A stretch of 36,179 nt of DNA, taken from the IMG/VR virus record IMGVR_UViG_3300032297_000274, positions 1 through 36,179 of that record. The stretch is one strand, 5' to 3'. The DNA comes from a virus. Positions 25,550 to 33,748 of the stretch are shown piece by piece. Each line of letters begins with the position of its first letter. Position 1 is the stretch's first letter. Under the pieces are notes generated by a model. It did not search any database. It worked only from the letters and a program-made list of their open reading frames with translations, and was not told the origin of the DNA. The translations under genes were made by a program, and so were the position numbers.

Positions 25550-26318
25550 TTCGAATCTCGTCGTAAGATGGTGCGTAGTTACCACGGTGTTGGACAGTAA
25601 TACCTGCGGCTACATTAGCAAATATTATAGCTTTTTCTATGTCTTTTGTAAAGAGATATTGAGTAGCCAGTGCTGCCAAAAATGTATCTCCACAACCGCA
25701 AACATCAGTAACTTCTGCAGACTTGGTTGGAAATATGTTACCATTGTACATTGCGCCTTTACTACCTAATGTAACAATCAGGTTATCATGATTGGATGTG
25801 GCATTGTTATATTCTAGTTCATTGATTTTAATAAAAACATCAGGAAGATTGAACATACTTAGATCCCGTTTTTTAGTATCAATGAATACAGGACACTCAG
25901 AATTTTTAATTATCTGATGTATTTGAAACTCAGATAAAAATCCTTTATTGTAATCTGATATCACAATAATATCATATCCATCTATGGGAAACGGTGAGTC
26001 ACCGCTCCAAGGTACAATTTCAGGTTCGTCATCTACACGTAACATGTGCTGACCCGAACGTTTGTCAATGTATCGAGTTTTTTTAATTATTTCCTCATTG
26101 GTTATGAAGTCTACATTGATGCCTAAGTTTTCAAAATTCTTTTTGACATTAGACGCCATACCAGATACAGTTTTTGTTTCTACAATTTTAATAACAGGCA
26201 CCGGTGCCTCGGGGCTTAATCTATCAATAGTCCCAATTTTATATTCATCAACACAACTATCACCGATTAGTAATACGCTGTATGAGTCCGGTTGTTGAGT
26301 AGTTTGTGACAAGTTCAT
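25536..26318 (-). CDS. hldA: Heptose-7-phosphate kinase (HldE N-domain/HldA type)
   Basis: PfkB/ribokinase fold with the HldE signature DRLSPEAPVPV (residues 32-42). IVTLGSKGA and DVCGCGDTFLAAL (205-217) form the anion hole and catalytic base D211, where most relatives have GAGD. It phosphorylates D-glycero-D-manno-heptose-7-phosphate to the 1,7-bisphosphate. Its start lies 59 bases inside the hldC gene, in a different frame, so the two proteins are separate yet coupled. In Enterobacteria kinase and nucleotidyltransferase are fused as HldE, kinase first; here they are split and the order is reversed. Confidence 0.85.
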   Translation of the reverse strand: MNLSQTTQQPDSYSVLLIGDSCVDEYKIGTIDRLSPEAPVPVIKIVETKTVSGMASNVKKNFENLGINVDFITNEEIIKKTRYIDKRSGQHMLRVDDEPEIVPWSGDSPFPIDGYDIIVISDYNKGFLSEFQIHQIIKNSECPVFIDTKKRDLSMFNLPDVFIKINELEYNNATSNHDNLIVTLGSKGAMYNGNIFPTKSAEVTDVCGCGDTFLAALATQYLFTKDIEKAIIFANVAAGITVQHRGNYAPSYDEIRNAGY

Positions 26319-26658
26319 AAAATTTAATTTCTTTGCAGAGGTGTTCTCCTACAATTGGTTTGCCCCTATAGTCGCTGCCTTTGACCATGACATCTGGTTG
26401 ATAGGTTTCTAAGATATATTCTAATTCAGCTTCATCGGCAAAATACCAAACTGTATCAACACATTTTAAACTCTGCAACATAAAAGATCTATCATTTTGG
26501 TTGTTAATGGGACGCTCGGGACCTTTAAGCTGTTTAACTCTAGTATCTGTATCAATACAAACTAATAGATGATCTCCAAGACTTTTTGCGTATTCTAACA
26601 TTTCGATATGACCCCTATGCAGAATATCAAATGTTCCGTTAACCACTATTTTTTTCAT
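26260..26658 (-). CDS. hldC: Heptose-1-phosphate nucleotidyltransferase (HldE C-domain/HldC type)
   Basis: NGTFDILHRGHIEML (residues 7-21) has the HxGH nucleotide-binding signature of cytidylyltransferases. LKGPERPI, DRSFMLQSLKCVD and PDVMVKGSDYRG follow the RfaE2/HldC family, as does the ending TGLIQRI. The enzyme joins heptose-1-phosphate to a nucleotide (ADP in LPS pathways). At 132 residues it is a complete domain. It lies between hldD (20-base overlap) and hldA. Confidence 0.85.
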   Translation of the reverse strand: MKKIVVNGTFDILHRGHIEMLEYAKSLGDHLLVCIDTDTRVKQLKGPERPINNQNDRSFMLQSLKCVDTVWYFADEAELEYILETYQPDVMVKGSDYRGKPIVGEHLCKEIKFYELVTNYSTTGLIQRITNR

Positions 26659-27424
26659 TTAATGACCTTGTTAATTTTGTCATGTCTGCCTGAGTGAATT
26701 TTTGATACTGTTTGGCAACGTTATCTGGCATTGGGATATATTCTATTCTAGCATTGTATTTGTCTGCAATTATACGAGCCACACTTTCAAAAGATGTCGC
26801 TTGACCTGTGCCTAAATTCCATATTCCAGTTTCTTTAACATTAAAGAATTTTTTATGAATATCGGTTAGATGTTCGACGGGAACAAAGTCCCTTAGGTAG
26901 TTTTCGCTGCCTTCAAATAATTTAATAACTCCGGTTTCCTTGGCCTGTTTTTCAAACTTATGGTAGGGACTTGCTTGATCACCTTTGTGGTCTTCATAAG
27001 GTCCGTAGACATTAAAATATCTAAAACCTTGTACAACTATGTTATCAAACTTGGTGCTTAGAATATGTCTGTCAAACAAATACTTACTCCAGGCATAGGG
27101 ACTTTGTGGACTCAGAGGAGCGTCTTCTTTAAAATTATTTCCTAATCCGTAGACACTGGCGGAACTGGCATATTGCAGATTCACTCCATTTAGTTGACAG
27201 GCCATTAATAGTATACAGCTAAAGTCGTGATTTTGTCTCATCACTTTTTCGACATTAGTTTCAGTGGTAGAACTAATTGCACCTAAATGAATGCACCAAT
27301 CTAATCCTTCCATTTCCGGGGGCTCATCTCCCCAATCGTAATATGATAATTCGTGCTCGTCTTTTAACGCATTGACCATGTTCTGGCCAATGAATCCTTT
27401 ATAACCTGTGATTAATATTTTCAT
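26639..27424 (-). CDS. hldD: ADP-heptose 6-epimerase (HldD/RfaD)
   Basis: SDR-type epimerase: GYKGFIG (7-13) binds NADP, SSAS precedes Y110-x3-K114 (SPYAWSK), and the HldD-specific stretches FRYFNVYGP.EDHKGDQAS, LFEGSENYLRDFV, GIWNLGTGQATSFESVA and IEYIPMP...YQ.FTQAD closely follow the E. coli enzyme. It converts ADP-D-glycero-D-manno-heptose to the L-glycero form used in LPS inner core. At 261 residues it is shorter than the 310-residue bacterial enzyme because of a shortened N-terminal region after the first strands and an earlier C-terminus. It overlaps the cupin gene by four bases. Confidence 0.9.
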   Translation of the reverse strand: MKILITGYKGFIGQNMVNALKDEHELSYYDWGDEPPEMEGLDWCIHLGAISSTTETNVEKVMRQNHDFSCILLMACQLNGVNLQYASSASVYGLGNNFKEDAPLSPQSPYAWSKYLFDRHILSTKFDNIVVQGFRYFNVYGPYEDHKGDQASPYHKFEKQAKETGVIKLFEGSENYLRDFVPVEHLTDIHKKFFNVKETGIWNLGTGQATSFESVARIIADKYNARIEYIPMPDNVAKQYQKFTQADMTKLTRSLNEKNSG

Positions 27425-27777
27425 TTTTGACTGTCGCCTTTACCTACGCGATAATTGTCTTCGACTGAATCAGGTGTACTAACTTCGATAATAGTACCTT
27501 CTTCTAGGCAAATAACCTGATGGGGAAGCAATGGAGGATTATGCCAAGTTTCGCCTGCTCCTAATTCATATTCTGTTTGTGTGGCATTGGCTGTATTGAT
27601 AACAATGACTTTAAATTTCCCATCTAACACATACCATGTTTCATCTTTGTGGGCATGAAAATGCATACTGAATTTTGCACCGGCATTAAACTTCAAAAGT
27701 TTACCACAGTACTTGTCGTTGGTAGCCCAAATTAATTCATGTCCCCAACCTTTTTCTACAAAACCTTCTAATCTCAT
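27421..27777 (-). CDS. Cupin-fold protein linked to heptose genes
   Basis: FSMHFHAHKDETWYVLDG with H39, H41 and E46, and LPHQVICLEEG with H86, form the metal site of a single-domain cupin, like sugar-phosphate isomerases or mannose-6-phosphate isomerase-like proteins. Its position as first gene before hldD, hldC and hldA suggests it acts on the same sugar, possibly replacing the missing GmhA isomerase. This is inference from context. ATG 27777 overlaps the previous stop as TAATG. Confidence 0.75.
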   Translation of the reverse strand: MRLEGFVEKGWGHELIWATNDKYCGKLLKFNAGAKFSMHFHAHKDETWYVLDGKFKVIVINTANATQTEYELGAGETWHNPPLLPHQVICLEEGTIIEVSTPDSVEDNYRVGKGDSQK

Positions 27778-27950
27778 TATGCTATCTCCTTAAATCTTTC
27801 TAAGAAACTTTCTAAGTAACAACTATATTCTCTGTCAGTACCGTGTTCACTATAGTAAACCCAAACATTGCCTTCTAGATCTACTACTGATTTGACATAG
27901 AAAATTTTACCATTTCCGCTCCACCATTTACTTCCAACTCTAGGTGTCAT
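27777..27950 (-). CDS. Hypothetical protein, 57 aa
   Basis: MTPRVGSKWWSGNGKIFYVK followed by VDLEGNVWVYYSEHGTDREYS and a helical end: a small beta-barrel-like phage protein. GGAGAATTATAATG gives it a ribosome site, and AAGGAGAT at its end serves the cupin. Both flanks overlap by a single base (TAATG). The real-gene call rests on this tight fit. Confidence 0.75.
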   Translation of the reverse strand: MTPRVGSKWWSGNGKIFYVKSVVDLEGNVWVYYSEHGTDREYSCYLESFLERFKEIA

Positions 27951-28327
27951 TATAATTCTCCGCTTTCTGCTAATTTTAAAATAAGACTATAATGTTCATA
28001 GGCTTTTTTTACAGCCGGATATTTTTCTCGCAGTCTTTTTTCTTTGTGTTTTTGTTCCATCATAATTTCAAACATTTGATAATGATAAGGTCCGTGATTT
28101 TTTATATTATTAAAAACTTGATCTTCAAAATCTTTGATACGTTCTAATTCACTTAACGGTATTTCTACTGTGTACAATGGTTCAGTTTCATGTACAACAT
28201 GAAAGTCATTGATCTCATTATAATCACTGGGATTTTGAAAATATCTAGGACTAAGTGGCCTAGCTGTTGCATATCTTTTATTTGTATCAACAACTTTGAT
28301 ATTATGTTTTCTGCAAAACTCGTTCAT
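27950..28327 (-). CDS. Conserved T4-type phage protein, 125 aa
   Basis: The second half (FEIMMEQKHKEKRLREKYPAVKKAYEHYSLILKLAESGEL, residues about 86-125, in pieces) is a charged coiled-coil-type helix that seems highly conserved in T4-type phages; EPLYTVEIPLSELERI precedes it. Function unknown. It begins two bases after the 28329 gene and is coupled to the 57-residue gene downstream. Confidence 0.72.
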   Translation of the reverse strand: MNEFCRKHNIKVVDTNKRYATARPLSPRYFQNPSDYNEINDFHVVHETEPLYTVEIPLSELERIKDFEDQVFNNIKNHGPYHYQMFEIMMEQKHKEKRLREKYPAVKKAYEHYSLILKLAESGEL

Positions 28328-28328
28328 G

Positions 28329-28541
28329 TTAGTTCCATTTCAAAGAATAAAAGACTGCGTGTTTATCATTATAAAATGTAAAGATAGTAGTTTTTGGAAT
28401 TTCACCAATCATTTCATCCCATCGACTTTGATTATAAGCAAAATCAAAATCTTTACCTTGTACCAAATTAGCTTTTCTAAGTTCTGTGACTTTTTCCAAA
28501 GCTTCATTAACTTCGCAAAATATTTTAATCGAAGTTGTCAT
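28329..28541 (-). CDS. Hypothetical protein, 70 aa
   Basis: Small alpha/beta protein (MTTSIKIFCEVNEALEKVTE... TIFTFYNDKHAVFYSLKWN). It sits tightly between neighbours (stop one base before the next start, start directly behind the zinc-finger protein's stop). No recognised motif. Confidence 0.7.
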   Translation of the reverse strand: MTTSIKIFCEVNEALEKVTELRKANLVQGKDFDFAYNQSRWDEMIGEIPKTTIFTFYNDKHAVFYSLKWN

Positions 28542-29237
28542 TTACTTTAAATTAATCTCTGAACATATCTCTTTGACTAGAGCAACATCTGCAGGCACTT
28601 CTTTGAATTTTCGCAGCCAATAAGGAACATCAAATGCCGGAGCAATCATATCTAATTGTTCATCACTCATGTTTTTAACCATTGTCTGTCCTGCACCGGT
28701 ATTCAAAATCACCCAAGGACTAATGTGGCCATTGCGTATATCATGTACCGCTTTATTTAAACTTACATAATTGAAGTAATGATTAAATTCGGCACCGTGT
28801 TCGTCAGCCCATTCCATCATAGTTTGTATACTGCGTTGAACTGCGCTTTCTACAGGCTCGACTTTGAGTATCTCAAATAGATACTTCTCGTATAGTTCAT
28901 CTCTGCACCAATGATCTAATTTAATTCCGCTTTTAATCACGTAGTCAATAAATTTATCGGGATACAAAGGATTAACATTATTAATGAAACTACCAAATTT
29001 TACAAAGGCATTGTAATAACTGCTGTCTGCAAAATTGTCATAGGTCTTTAATTTTTTCGCATTCTGTGTTAGCTGCCAAAATCGGTTAAAGGCCATGAAA
29101 CCTGCCTGTACCCTCTTTTCATCTTTTTGTAGAGCCCGCCTTTTTCGTTCACACATGTGAGCAATTAGAGTTTTATCTTTCATAAAACTCTTACCACAAT
29201 GTACACAATTATAAGGTTGATCTACTAATGCTATCAC
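28542..29237 (-). CDS. C2H2-type zinc-finger phage protein, 231 aa
   Basis: The N-terminus carries one zinc finger, YNCVHCGKSFMKDKTLIAHMC: C11, C14, H27 and C29 (a CCHC arrangement). The remaining 200 residues are helical with GFMAFNRFWQLTQ and many aromatic residues, without known catalytic motif. The general design suggests an RNA or DNA-binding accessory of phage replication or transcription. Start overlaps the upstream gene by four bases. Confidence 0.72.
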   Translation of the reverse strand: MIALVDQPYNCVHCGKSFMKDKTLIAHMCERKRRALQKDEKRVQAGFMAFNRFWQLTQNAKKLKTYDNFADSSYYNAFVKFGSFINNVNPLYPDKFIDYVIKSGIKLDHWCRDELYEKYLFEILKVEPVESAVQRSIQTMMEWADEHGAEFNHYFNYVSLNKAVHDIRNGHISPWVILNTGAGQTMVKNMSDEQLDMIAPAFDVPYWLRKFKEVPADVALVKEICSEINLK

Positions 29238-29686
29238 TCGTATTCTTTCCGTTGTTTCTTATCAAATCCCATTTTGTCAAACAACTCAGTTATGTCTTTT
29301 TTATCCATCATCTTAGCCATCATCTTGATATCAGATATCTTCATGGCCGGATATAGCTCGCACAATAATTTTTCAATCTTGTTGACTTTTTCTTTTTTGC
29401 CAGCGGCTAGATAAGGATGATATGTCTGTACGCCTGCACCTGAGGCTGCAAATAATTTCCAAAGCAATGCCTTGTGATTTTTACTAAGTATCCAATGATT
29501 TTTATTGACCATTTCGTTGGTAGTCTCAAGAAACCATTCTTGCAGATCGGCGTCCCCTTGACAACTACTGGTATATCTCATCAATATAAATGGACTGAAA
29601 GATTTCCGTTCTTCATCAGAGAGGTTATTATAAAAATCATAATTTTTAAGATCAACAGCTTTTAGTTCACGTTTAATATCAAGCAT
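29234..29686 (-). CDS. Conserved protein, possible clamp-loader small subunit (gp62-like)
   Basis: Helical 150-residue protein: FYNNLSDEERKSFSPFILMRYTSS, TNEMVNKNHWILSKNHKALLWKLFAASGAG..YHPYL, then a charged helical end. Size and the position near replication genes would fit gp62, the small subunit of the T4 clamp loader, and similar aquatic T4-type proteins look alike in my memory, but gp44 and gp45 are not in the window and no single motif decides. ATG 29686 is preferred; the longer frame starts with a TTG at 29695. Confidence 0.4.
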   Translation of the reverse strand: MLDIKRELKAVDLKNYDFYNNLSDEERKSFSPFILMRYTSSCQGDADLQEWFLETTNEMVNKNHWILSKNHKALLWKLFAASGAGVQTYHPYLAAGKKEKVNKIEKLLCELYPAMKISDIKMMAKMMDKKDITELFDKMGFDKKQRKEYE

Positions 29687-29688
29687 AA

Positions 29689-29925
29689 TTACCAATCTAG
29701 TGTGTTTGTATCTTTAGCGTCTTTGCTGAGATAATATACAGTCATTAATTTATCTAATGCAATTTTTACGGCAGGATTAGTTTCTGCAAGTTTTTGTATC
29801 TCGCACCATTCTGACCACGATCCTAATACTTCGCCAGGAGCACTACTACCAATACCGAGATTACCACTAGAATCAATTCTCATAAATTCCTTCCCTAAAT
29901 GGACAATTTTAATTCCGTTTGACAT
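29689..29925 (-). CDS. Small conserved phage protein with fibre-like motif, 78 aa
   Basis: The N-terminal half reads FMRIDSSGNLGIGSSAP, a repeat unit typical of phage tail-fibre and intramolecular-chaperone proteins. The second half ends AETNPAVKIALDKLMTVYYLSKD, which closely resembles the end of the next gene. This suggests a duplicated C-terminal module used with different N-termini. Function unknown. Confidence 0.68.
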   Translation of the reverse strand: MSNGIKIVHLGKEFMRIDSSGNLGIGSSAPGEVLGSWSEWCEIQKLAETNPAVKIALDKLMTVYYLSKDAKDTNTLDW

Positions 29926-29926
29926 A

Positions 29927-30169
29927 TTAGGCGTTTTTATCTTTTGTAAGATAATAAGTTATTTTAACACGTTCTATGGCTTCTTGTAAAGCGGGATTTG
30001 TTTTAGCCGCTCGTCGAATCTCACCCCAGAGTTTATCTTCCATTATGTGGTCATGTAAATCGACATCACGACCAACTTCAATACGAGTAGCAGATCCACT
30101 TTCTCTAGCGTAGATTACATCGTCTACACGTTCATAGATATAACTAGCACCTGGTTTAAGTGTTCCCAT
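29927..30169 (-). CDS. Small conserved phage protein, 80 aa, paralogous C-terminus
   Basis: MGTLKPGASYIYERVDDVIYARESG at the start is a pattern I associate with small T4-type phage proteins, and AKTNPALQEAIERVKITYYLTKD at the end pairs with the 29689 gene (10 of about 18 positions identical). Beta-rich start, helical end. Possibly a structural accessory; no function established. Confidence 0.7.
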   Translation of the reverse strand: MGTLKPGASYIYERVDDVIYARESGSATRIEVGRDVDLHDHIMEDKLWGEIRRAAKTNPALQEAIERVKITYYLTKDKNA

Positions 30170-30170
30170 A

Positions 30171-30674
30171 TTACCAACATTTAGTGTAGTCTACAATTTC
30201 ACTTTGACGGCTGACTTCTTTGACAAAGTACGCACACAGTGGTTTTTCACCGGCATGTAATGGTGTACACAATAATTGACCGGGTCGCATTTTTGGAAAA
30301 TACCACTTAACATCTTGATAGACATCTATGATATCAATTTCGTGGAATTCTGGTCTAAAACTGCTCAATGGATTGAAACAGAATGTTTTGAATCCTCGAT
30401 CATTTAAACTGGTCAATGGCAGAACTTCCATATCAGGACCTTCTGGGTCACCTACAATAGTACACCAATCAAGTGGCATGGCCAATTCATGAGAGCCTAT
30501 TTGTAATACCGCTGCCGGACCTGTAAAACTTTCCAAGAAGATCAACGGAATAAAAAAGTGATCTGGATTTTGATTGTCGCTGTTGTCTAAAACAGAGAAT
30601 CTCAAATCGTCATCTATTTCCTCTGGAAGATCGTTGAGATAAAATGTTTGATTGTTTAGGGATAATATTTGCAT
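30171..30674 (-). CDS. Conserved T4-type phage protein, 167 aa
   Basis: Beta-rich protein: FFIPLIFLESFTGPAAVLQIG, HELAMPLDWCTIVGDPEGPD, then KWYFPKMRPGQLLCTPLHAGEKPLCAYFV. The strong pattern (PLDWCI-like core plus a KM.PGQLL..PL block) fits a conserved small family of T4-type phages of unknown role. It overlaps the uvsW stop by one base (TAATG), consistent with coupling. Confidence 0.72.
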   Translation of the reverse strand: MQILSLNNQTFYLNDLPEEIDDDLRFSVLDNSDNQNPDHFFIPLIFLESFTGPAAVLQIGSHELAMPLDWCTIVGDPEGPDMEVLPLTSLNDRGFKTFCFNPLSSFRPEFHEIDIIDVYQDVKWYFPKMRPGQLLCTPLHAGEKPLCAYFVKEVSRQSEIVDYTKCW

Positions 30675-32128
30675 TATTGGTATTTTACTTTTTCAATGGC
30701 GAACGGATACTTCGCTTCTTTATAGAATTTCTTACGTTCTGTAAGATGCCTCTTCGCATACTTTGTAGATGCCGTGATGTCCCAGATTTGGACAAAGTCC
30801 TTGTCGTCTGCTTTTCTAATGCCTCGCCCAATGCTTTGTATAACGCGGACAAAGCTCTTTCCGGGCTCAAGAAGAACCAGATTAAAAATACGGGGGATAT
30901 TAATACCCACAGCGGCCACACCATAAGTCGCCACAATAATCTTGTTGTCAGCAGTTTTAATTTCGTCATATTCTTCTTTGCGGTCTTTGGTTTTCACAGC
31001 ACCTGAGATAAACACAGTATCGGGAATCAAATCTGTTAGCACACGGCCAGTTTCAATTCTACTGCATAATACTAGTGTATTACCAGTAGAGCCGATTTGC
31101 CTAATGATTTGGCTAATATAGGACATTCTATCTTTGTCCTCGACAAGAAATTTGTGTTCTTCAGCATACCCGCTAAATTCTTTCCATTCAGCTGTTTGAA
31201 TAATGTTCACGTGACATTGTGCTAATACACCCTTGTCTTGCAACTCATGTGCAGATACACGATTTACTACTTCTCCTAGGCTTGCACGTAGACTTTGGAA
31301 CTCAAAATCTTCTTTTGGCACAGTTCCAGTTAATCCCCAACGGATGCAGGCATTTGACAAATTTTGTGTTAACAATTTTTTAAGTACTTCAGCTTTGGCC
31401 ATGTGTACTTCATCAACCATGACACATTGAACACCATCTAAAAATTCAGCAAGACTTAAAATATCGTTGTCATCATGCGATTTTTTCTCTAAAATATTCA
31501 AACTTTGCCAAGTTGCAATAATATGTGTTTTACCAATGTCTTTTCTGTCTCCGTAATAAACTCCGACGTCAAGGCCGCAGTTAATAAAATCTTCTTCTGT
31601 CTGTTCGACAAGACTCTTATTCGGTACAATAGTGATTGATCTTCCATATTTTTCACAGATTTTTGCCAAAGTTGCGGTGGTAATTGTCTTGCCAAAGCCT
31701 GTGGCAATTTCTTGTATGCATTGAGGATTTTCTAAAAATTTATTAATAACTTCAACTTGGTCGTCGCGAAGTCTAATAGGTTGTCCTGCAAAACGATGAC
31801 CTTCTGGCCAGCATTTTTCACCCCAAAAATCTTCAGAAATTTGTTCAAATTGCAGAGATTCTGATATTCTTAGATCTTCTAATTCAACGTAATAATTTTT
31901 TTCTTCAAGGTATTCTAGTACCTGTGGTAGCATCGACAAATAGGTTGTTCCACCTAATCCGAAGAAACTGATAGTGCCATCCCATCGACCTAATTTATAG
32001 GCCGGACGATACCTCGCAGTGGGGTCTTCGAACTTAAATTTTCGAACCAATGCCTTTCGCGTGTCTAGATCAAGATTTTCTATCTTGACATTGACTTCGT
32101 CTTTAATAATTATTCTGCAAGAACCCAA
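30674..32128 (-). CDS. uvsW: UvsW-type DNA/RNA helicase
   Basis: Superfamily 2 helicase: Q-like region LRDDQ, motif I ATGFGKT (142-148), motif II DEVH (239-242), motif III TGT (267-269), and motif VI QSIGRGIRK near residue 435. The N-terminal 100 residues with YKLGRWDG are the UvsW DNA-binding domain, so it is the T4 UvsW, which remodels branched DNA and unwinds R-loops, switching origin-dependent to recombination-dependent replication. There is no ATG at the N-terminus; TTG 32128 preceded by AGGAAAT at eight bases is the best start. Confidence 0.92.
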   Translation of the reverse strand: MGSCRIIIKDEVNVKIENLDLDTRKALVRKFKFEDPTARYRPAYKLGRWDGTISFFGLGGTTYLSMLPQVLEYLEEKNYYVELEDLRISESLQFEQISEDFWGEKCWPEGHRFAGQPIRLRDDQVEVINKFLENPQCIQEIATGFGKTITTATLAKICEKYGRSITIVPNKSLVEQTEEDFINCGLDVGVYYGDRKDIGKTHIIATWQSLNILEKKSHDDNDILSLAEFLDGVQCVMVDEVHMAKAEVLKKLLTQNLSNACIRWGLTGTVPKEDFEFQSLRASLGEVVNRVSAHELQDKGVLAQCHVNIIQTAEWKEFSGYAEEHKFLVEDKDRMSYISQIIRQIGSTGNTLVLCSRIETGRVLTDLIPDTVFISGAVKTKDRKEEYDEIKTADNKIIVATYGVAAVGINIPRIFNLVLLEPGKSFVRVIQSIGRGIRKADDKDFVQIWDITASTKYAKRHLTERKKFYKEAKYPFAIEKVKYQ

Positions 32129-33293
32129 AATTTATTTCCTGTTGGTTTTTTTGATCAATGTAATAGATCAAGTTTGGACAATTTTTTGTAAAATCTCTAA
32201 CTGTATAATGAGTATTGGCAATTCCTAGACTTACTATACAGTTGATATGTGTTTTTTCTTTCAACAATGTCTTAGGAATTTTTGTACTAACAAACATATA
32301 TTTTACATTCTCTGTTATAGGATTGTTAATACCATGTTCCTTAATGAATTGATTCAATTCTCTACCGGTATCATTAGGAAGTCGAAACAACACTGAAATT
32401 TCTTTATCTTCAACTCCTTGATTTTTCAAAAAGTTGTAGCAGAGTTCAAGTTTGCTCAACTCCGATCCACCTGGAATGATAAACAAACAAGGGTTAAGAT
32501 GTTGAATAATCTCACTTAGATCATTTATTGGTGTTTGAGAGCTATCTACTACCAAACTCTTTGTTGGTTCAGCTTGAACAAACTGTTTTGTTGTTATTCC
32601 TATCTTAGTTGAATCTAGATATTGAGTTATCTCATCATCAAATGTAGTGATACCAAATTTTCTTGCCGCAAATACTGCCTCTAAAATAGAGTCAGTCTCT
32701 AATTGCGGTACCTGAGGTGGATGATTTTGGAATTGAGGAATACCATCTTTTAACACCAGCATAGGGACATGTTTTTCAATGTTCTGAATAATGGCATTTG
32801 CCTGCTCTAGGTAATCTTTAAATTCTTCATCGATGTCAAATTCGGCATTTTGTGCCAAATTATTAACAAGATTGATGTTCTGTTCGCAGAGATTAAACAC
32901 CCAAGCCTTGTCGTCTTTGTCCCACATGGCAAACACCGAATCATTTTTCTTTTGGCGAATAAATTCGACTTTTGATTGGTCATAAGGAAAAGTGACTTTA
33001 ATGGCTTTGCCCCATTGTTGGTGGGAAATTATCGAAATTTTCCTATCTGCACTGATTTTTCTCGGTTGTATCTTAAATTGAGGATTGTCCAACCAACTAT
33101 CTATAGATTGCTTATAATGTACGGCTAATTTTTTATTGTATCTGGAGAGAATTTTAACAGCCAAGGTGCCCTGCTTCTCAGTAAGACCATTTCCTCTCAG
33201 AATTTGGTCGTTAAAACTGGATACAATGCCGCTGTCCCAGCGGTTTAGGCCGCCGAGCATCCACAAACTAAAAATTAGATCTTCAATGTACAT
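32103..33293 (-). CDS. HARP-like domain protein adjacent to UvsW
   Basis: Residues about 80-140 (ISIISHQQWGKAIKVTFPYDQ, KNDSVFAMWDKDDKAWVFNL) resemble the HARP fold of annealing helicases (SMARCAL1 type), in which f.v.FPYd and the aromatic D..aW.f pattern bind junction DNA. The C-terminal half (NPCLFIIPGGSELSKL, VLFRLPNDTGRELN, KYMFVSTKIPKTLL) is reminiscent of a helicase C-terminal lobe but without an ATP-binding motif. It could recognise forked DNA and bring in UvsW, whose start it overlaps by 26 bases. No ATPase activity is expected. Confidence 0.55.
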   Translation of the reverse strand: MYIEDLIFSLWMLGGLNRWDSGIVSSFNDQILRGNGLTEKQGTLAVKILSRYNKKLAVHYKQSIDSWLDNPQFKIQPRKISADRKISIISHQQWGKAIKVTFPYDQSKVEFIRQKKNDSVFAMWDKDDKAWVFNLCEQNINLVNNLAQNAEFDIDEEFKDYLEQANAIIQNIEKHVPMLVLKDGIPQFQNHPPQVPQLETDSILEAVFAARKFGITTFDDEITQYLDSTKIGITTKQFVQAEPTKSLVVDSSQTPINDLSEIIQHLNPCLFIIPGGSELSKLELCYNFLKNQGVEDKEISVLFRLPNDTGRELNQFIKEHGINNPITENVKYMFVSTKIPKTLLKEKTHINCIVSLGIANTHYTVRDFTKNCPNLIYYIDQKNQQEINFGFLQNNY

Positions 33294-33748
33294 TATAACG
33301 TAATATCTTCAAGACCGGCAGCTCGCAATTTAATGATATTGCTCAATTGCCATTGTTTAATATCAAGAGATTTGATAATCCCCAACCATTGATTTCTTAA
33401 CATAGCAAACTCGTTGATGATTTTTTCCATATCAACCACATCTGCCTCACCTTCTACGTATTTTTCACAGTCTCGACTGCTCAATGCACGTTGATAGTTT
33501 TCAAGATACTTCTTGAAAGCCTTGCTACGGATCCTTCGGAGCTCTATGTTTAGATATTCAAGTATAGCTTCGATTTCTTGAAGCTGATTGAACCTATGTT
33601 CAACAATACCAGGCAAGGCAGCCGAGGCTTTTTCTACGTTTCCGTGTATTTTAACCTCAGCTCTTGCTGTGTCTAGCTCGTTATAAAAATGATCTAAGCA
33701 ATTAGGTAAGTGTGCTATGTCTTTGCTGACTTTAGCATACCATGCCAT
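33293..33748 (-). CDS. Coiled-coil recombination-cluster protein, possible UvsY analogue
   Basis: All-helical, highly charged 151-residue protein with long amphipathic helices (FNQLQEIEAILEYLNIELRRIRSKAFKKYLE, residues 53-83 in parts). It lies two genes downstream of uvsX in the recombination cluster; the size and helical nature agree with T4 UvsY (137 residues), the mediator that loads UvsX on gp32-coated DNA. No residue-level match is evident, so this is positional inference. Confidence 0.4.
   Translation of the reverse strand: MAWYAKVSKDIAHLPNCLDHFYNELDTARAEVKIHGNVEKASAALPGIVEHRFNQLQEIEAILEYLNIELRRIRSKAFKKYLENYQRALSSRDCEKYVEGEADVVDMEKIINEFAMLRNQWLGIIKSLDIKQWQLSNIIKLRAAGLEDITL

Noticed and set aside
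30685-30969. Minus-strand 94-codon frame near the end of uvsW
   Set aside because: It is in another frame inside the uvsW coding sequence, which has its motif VI there.
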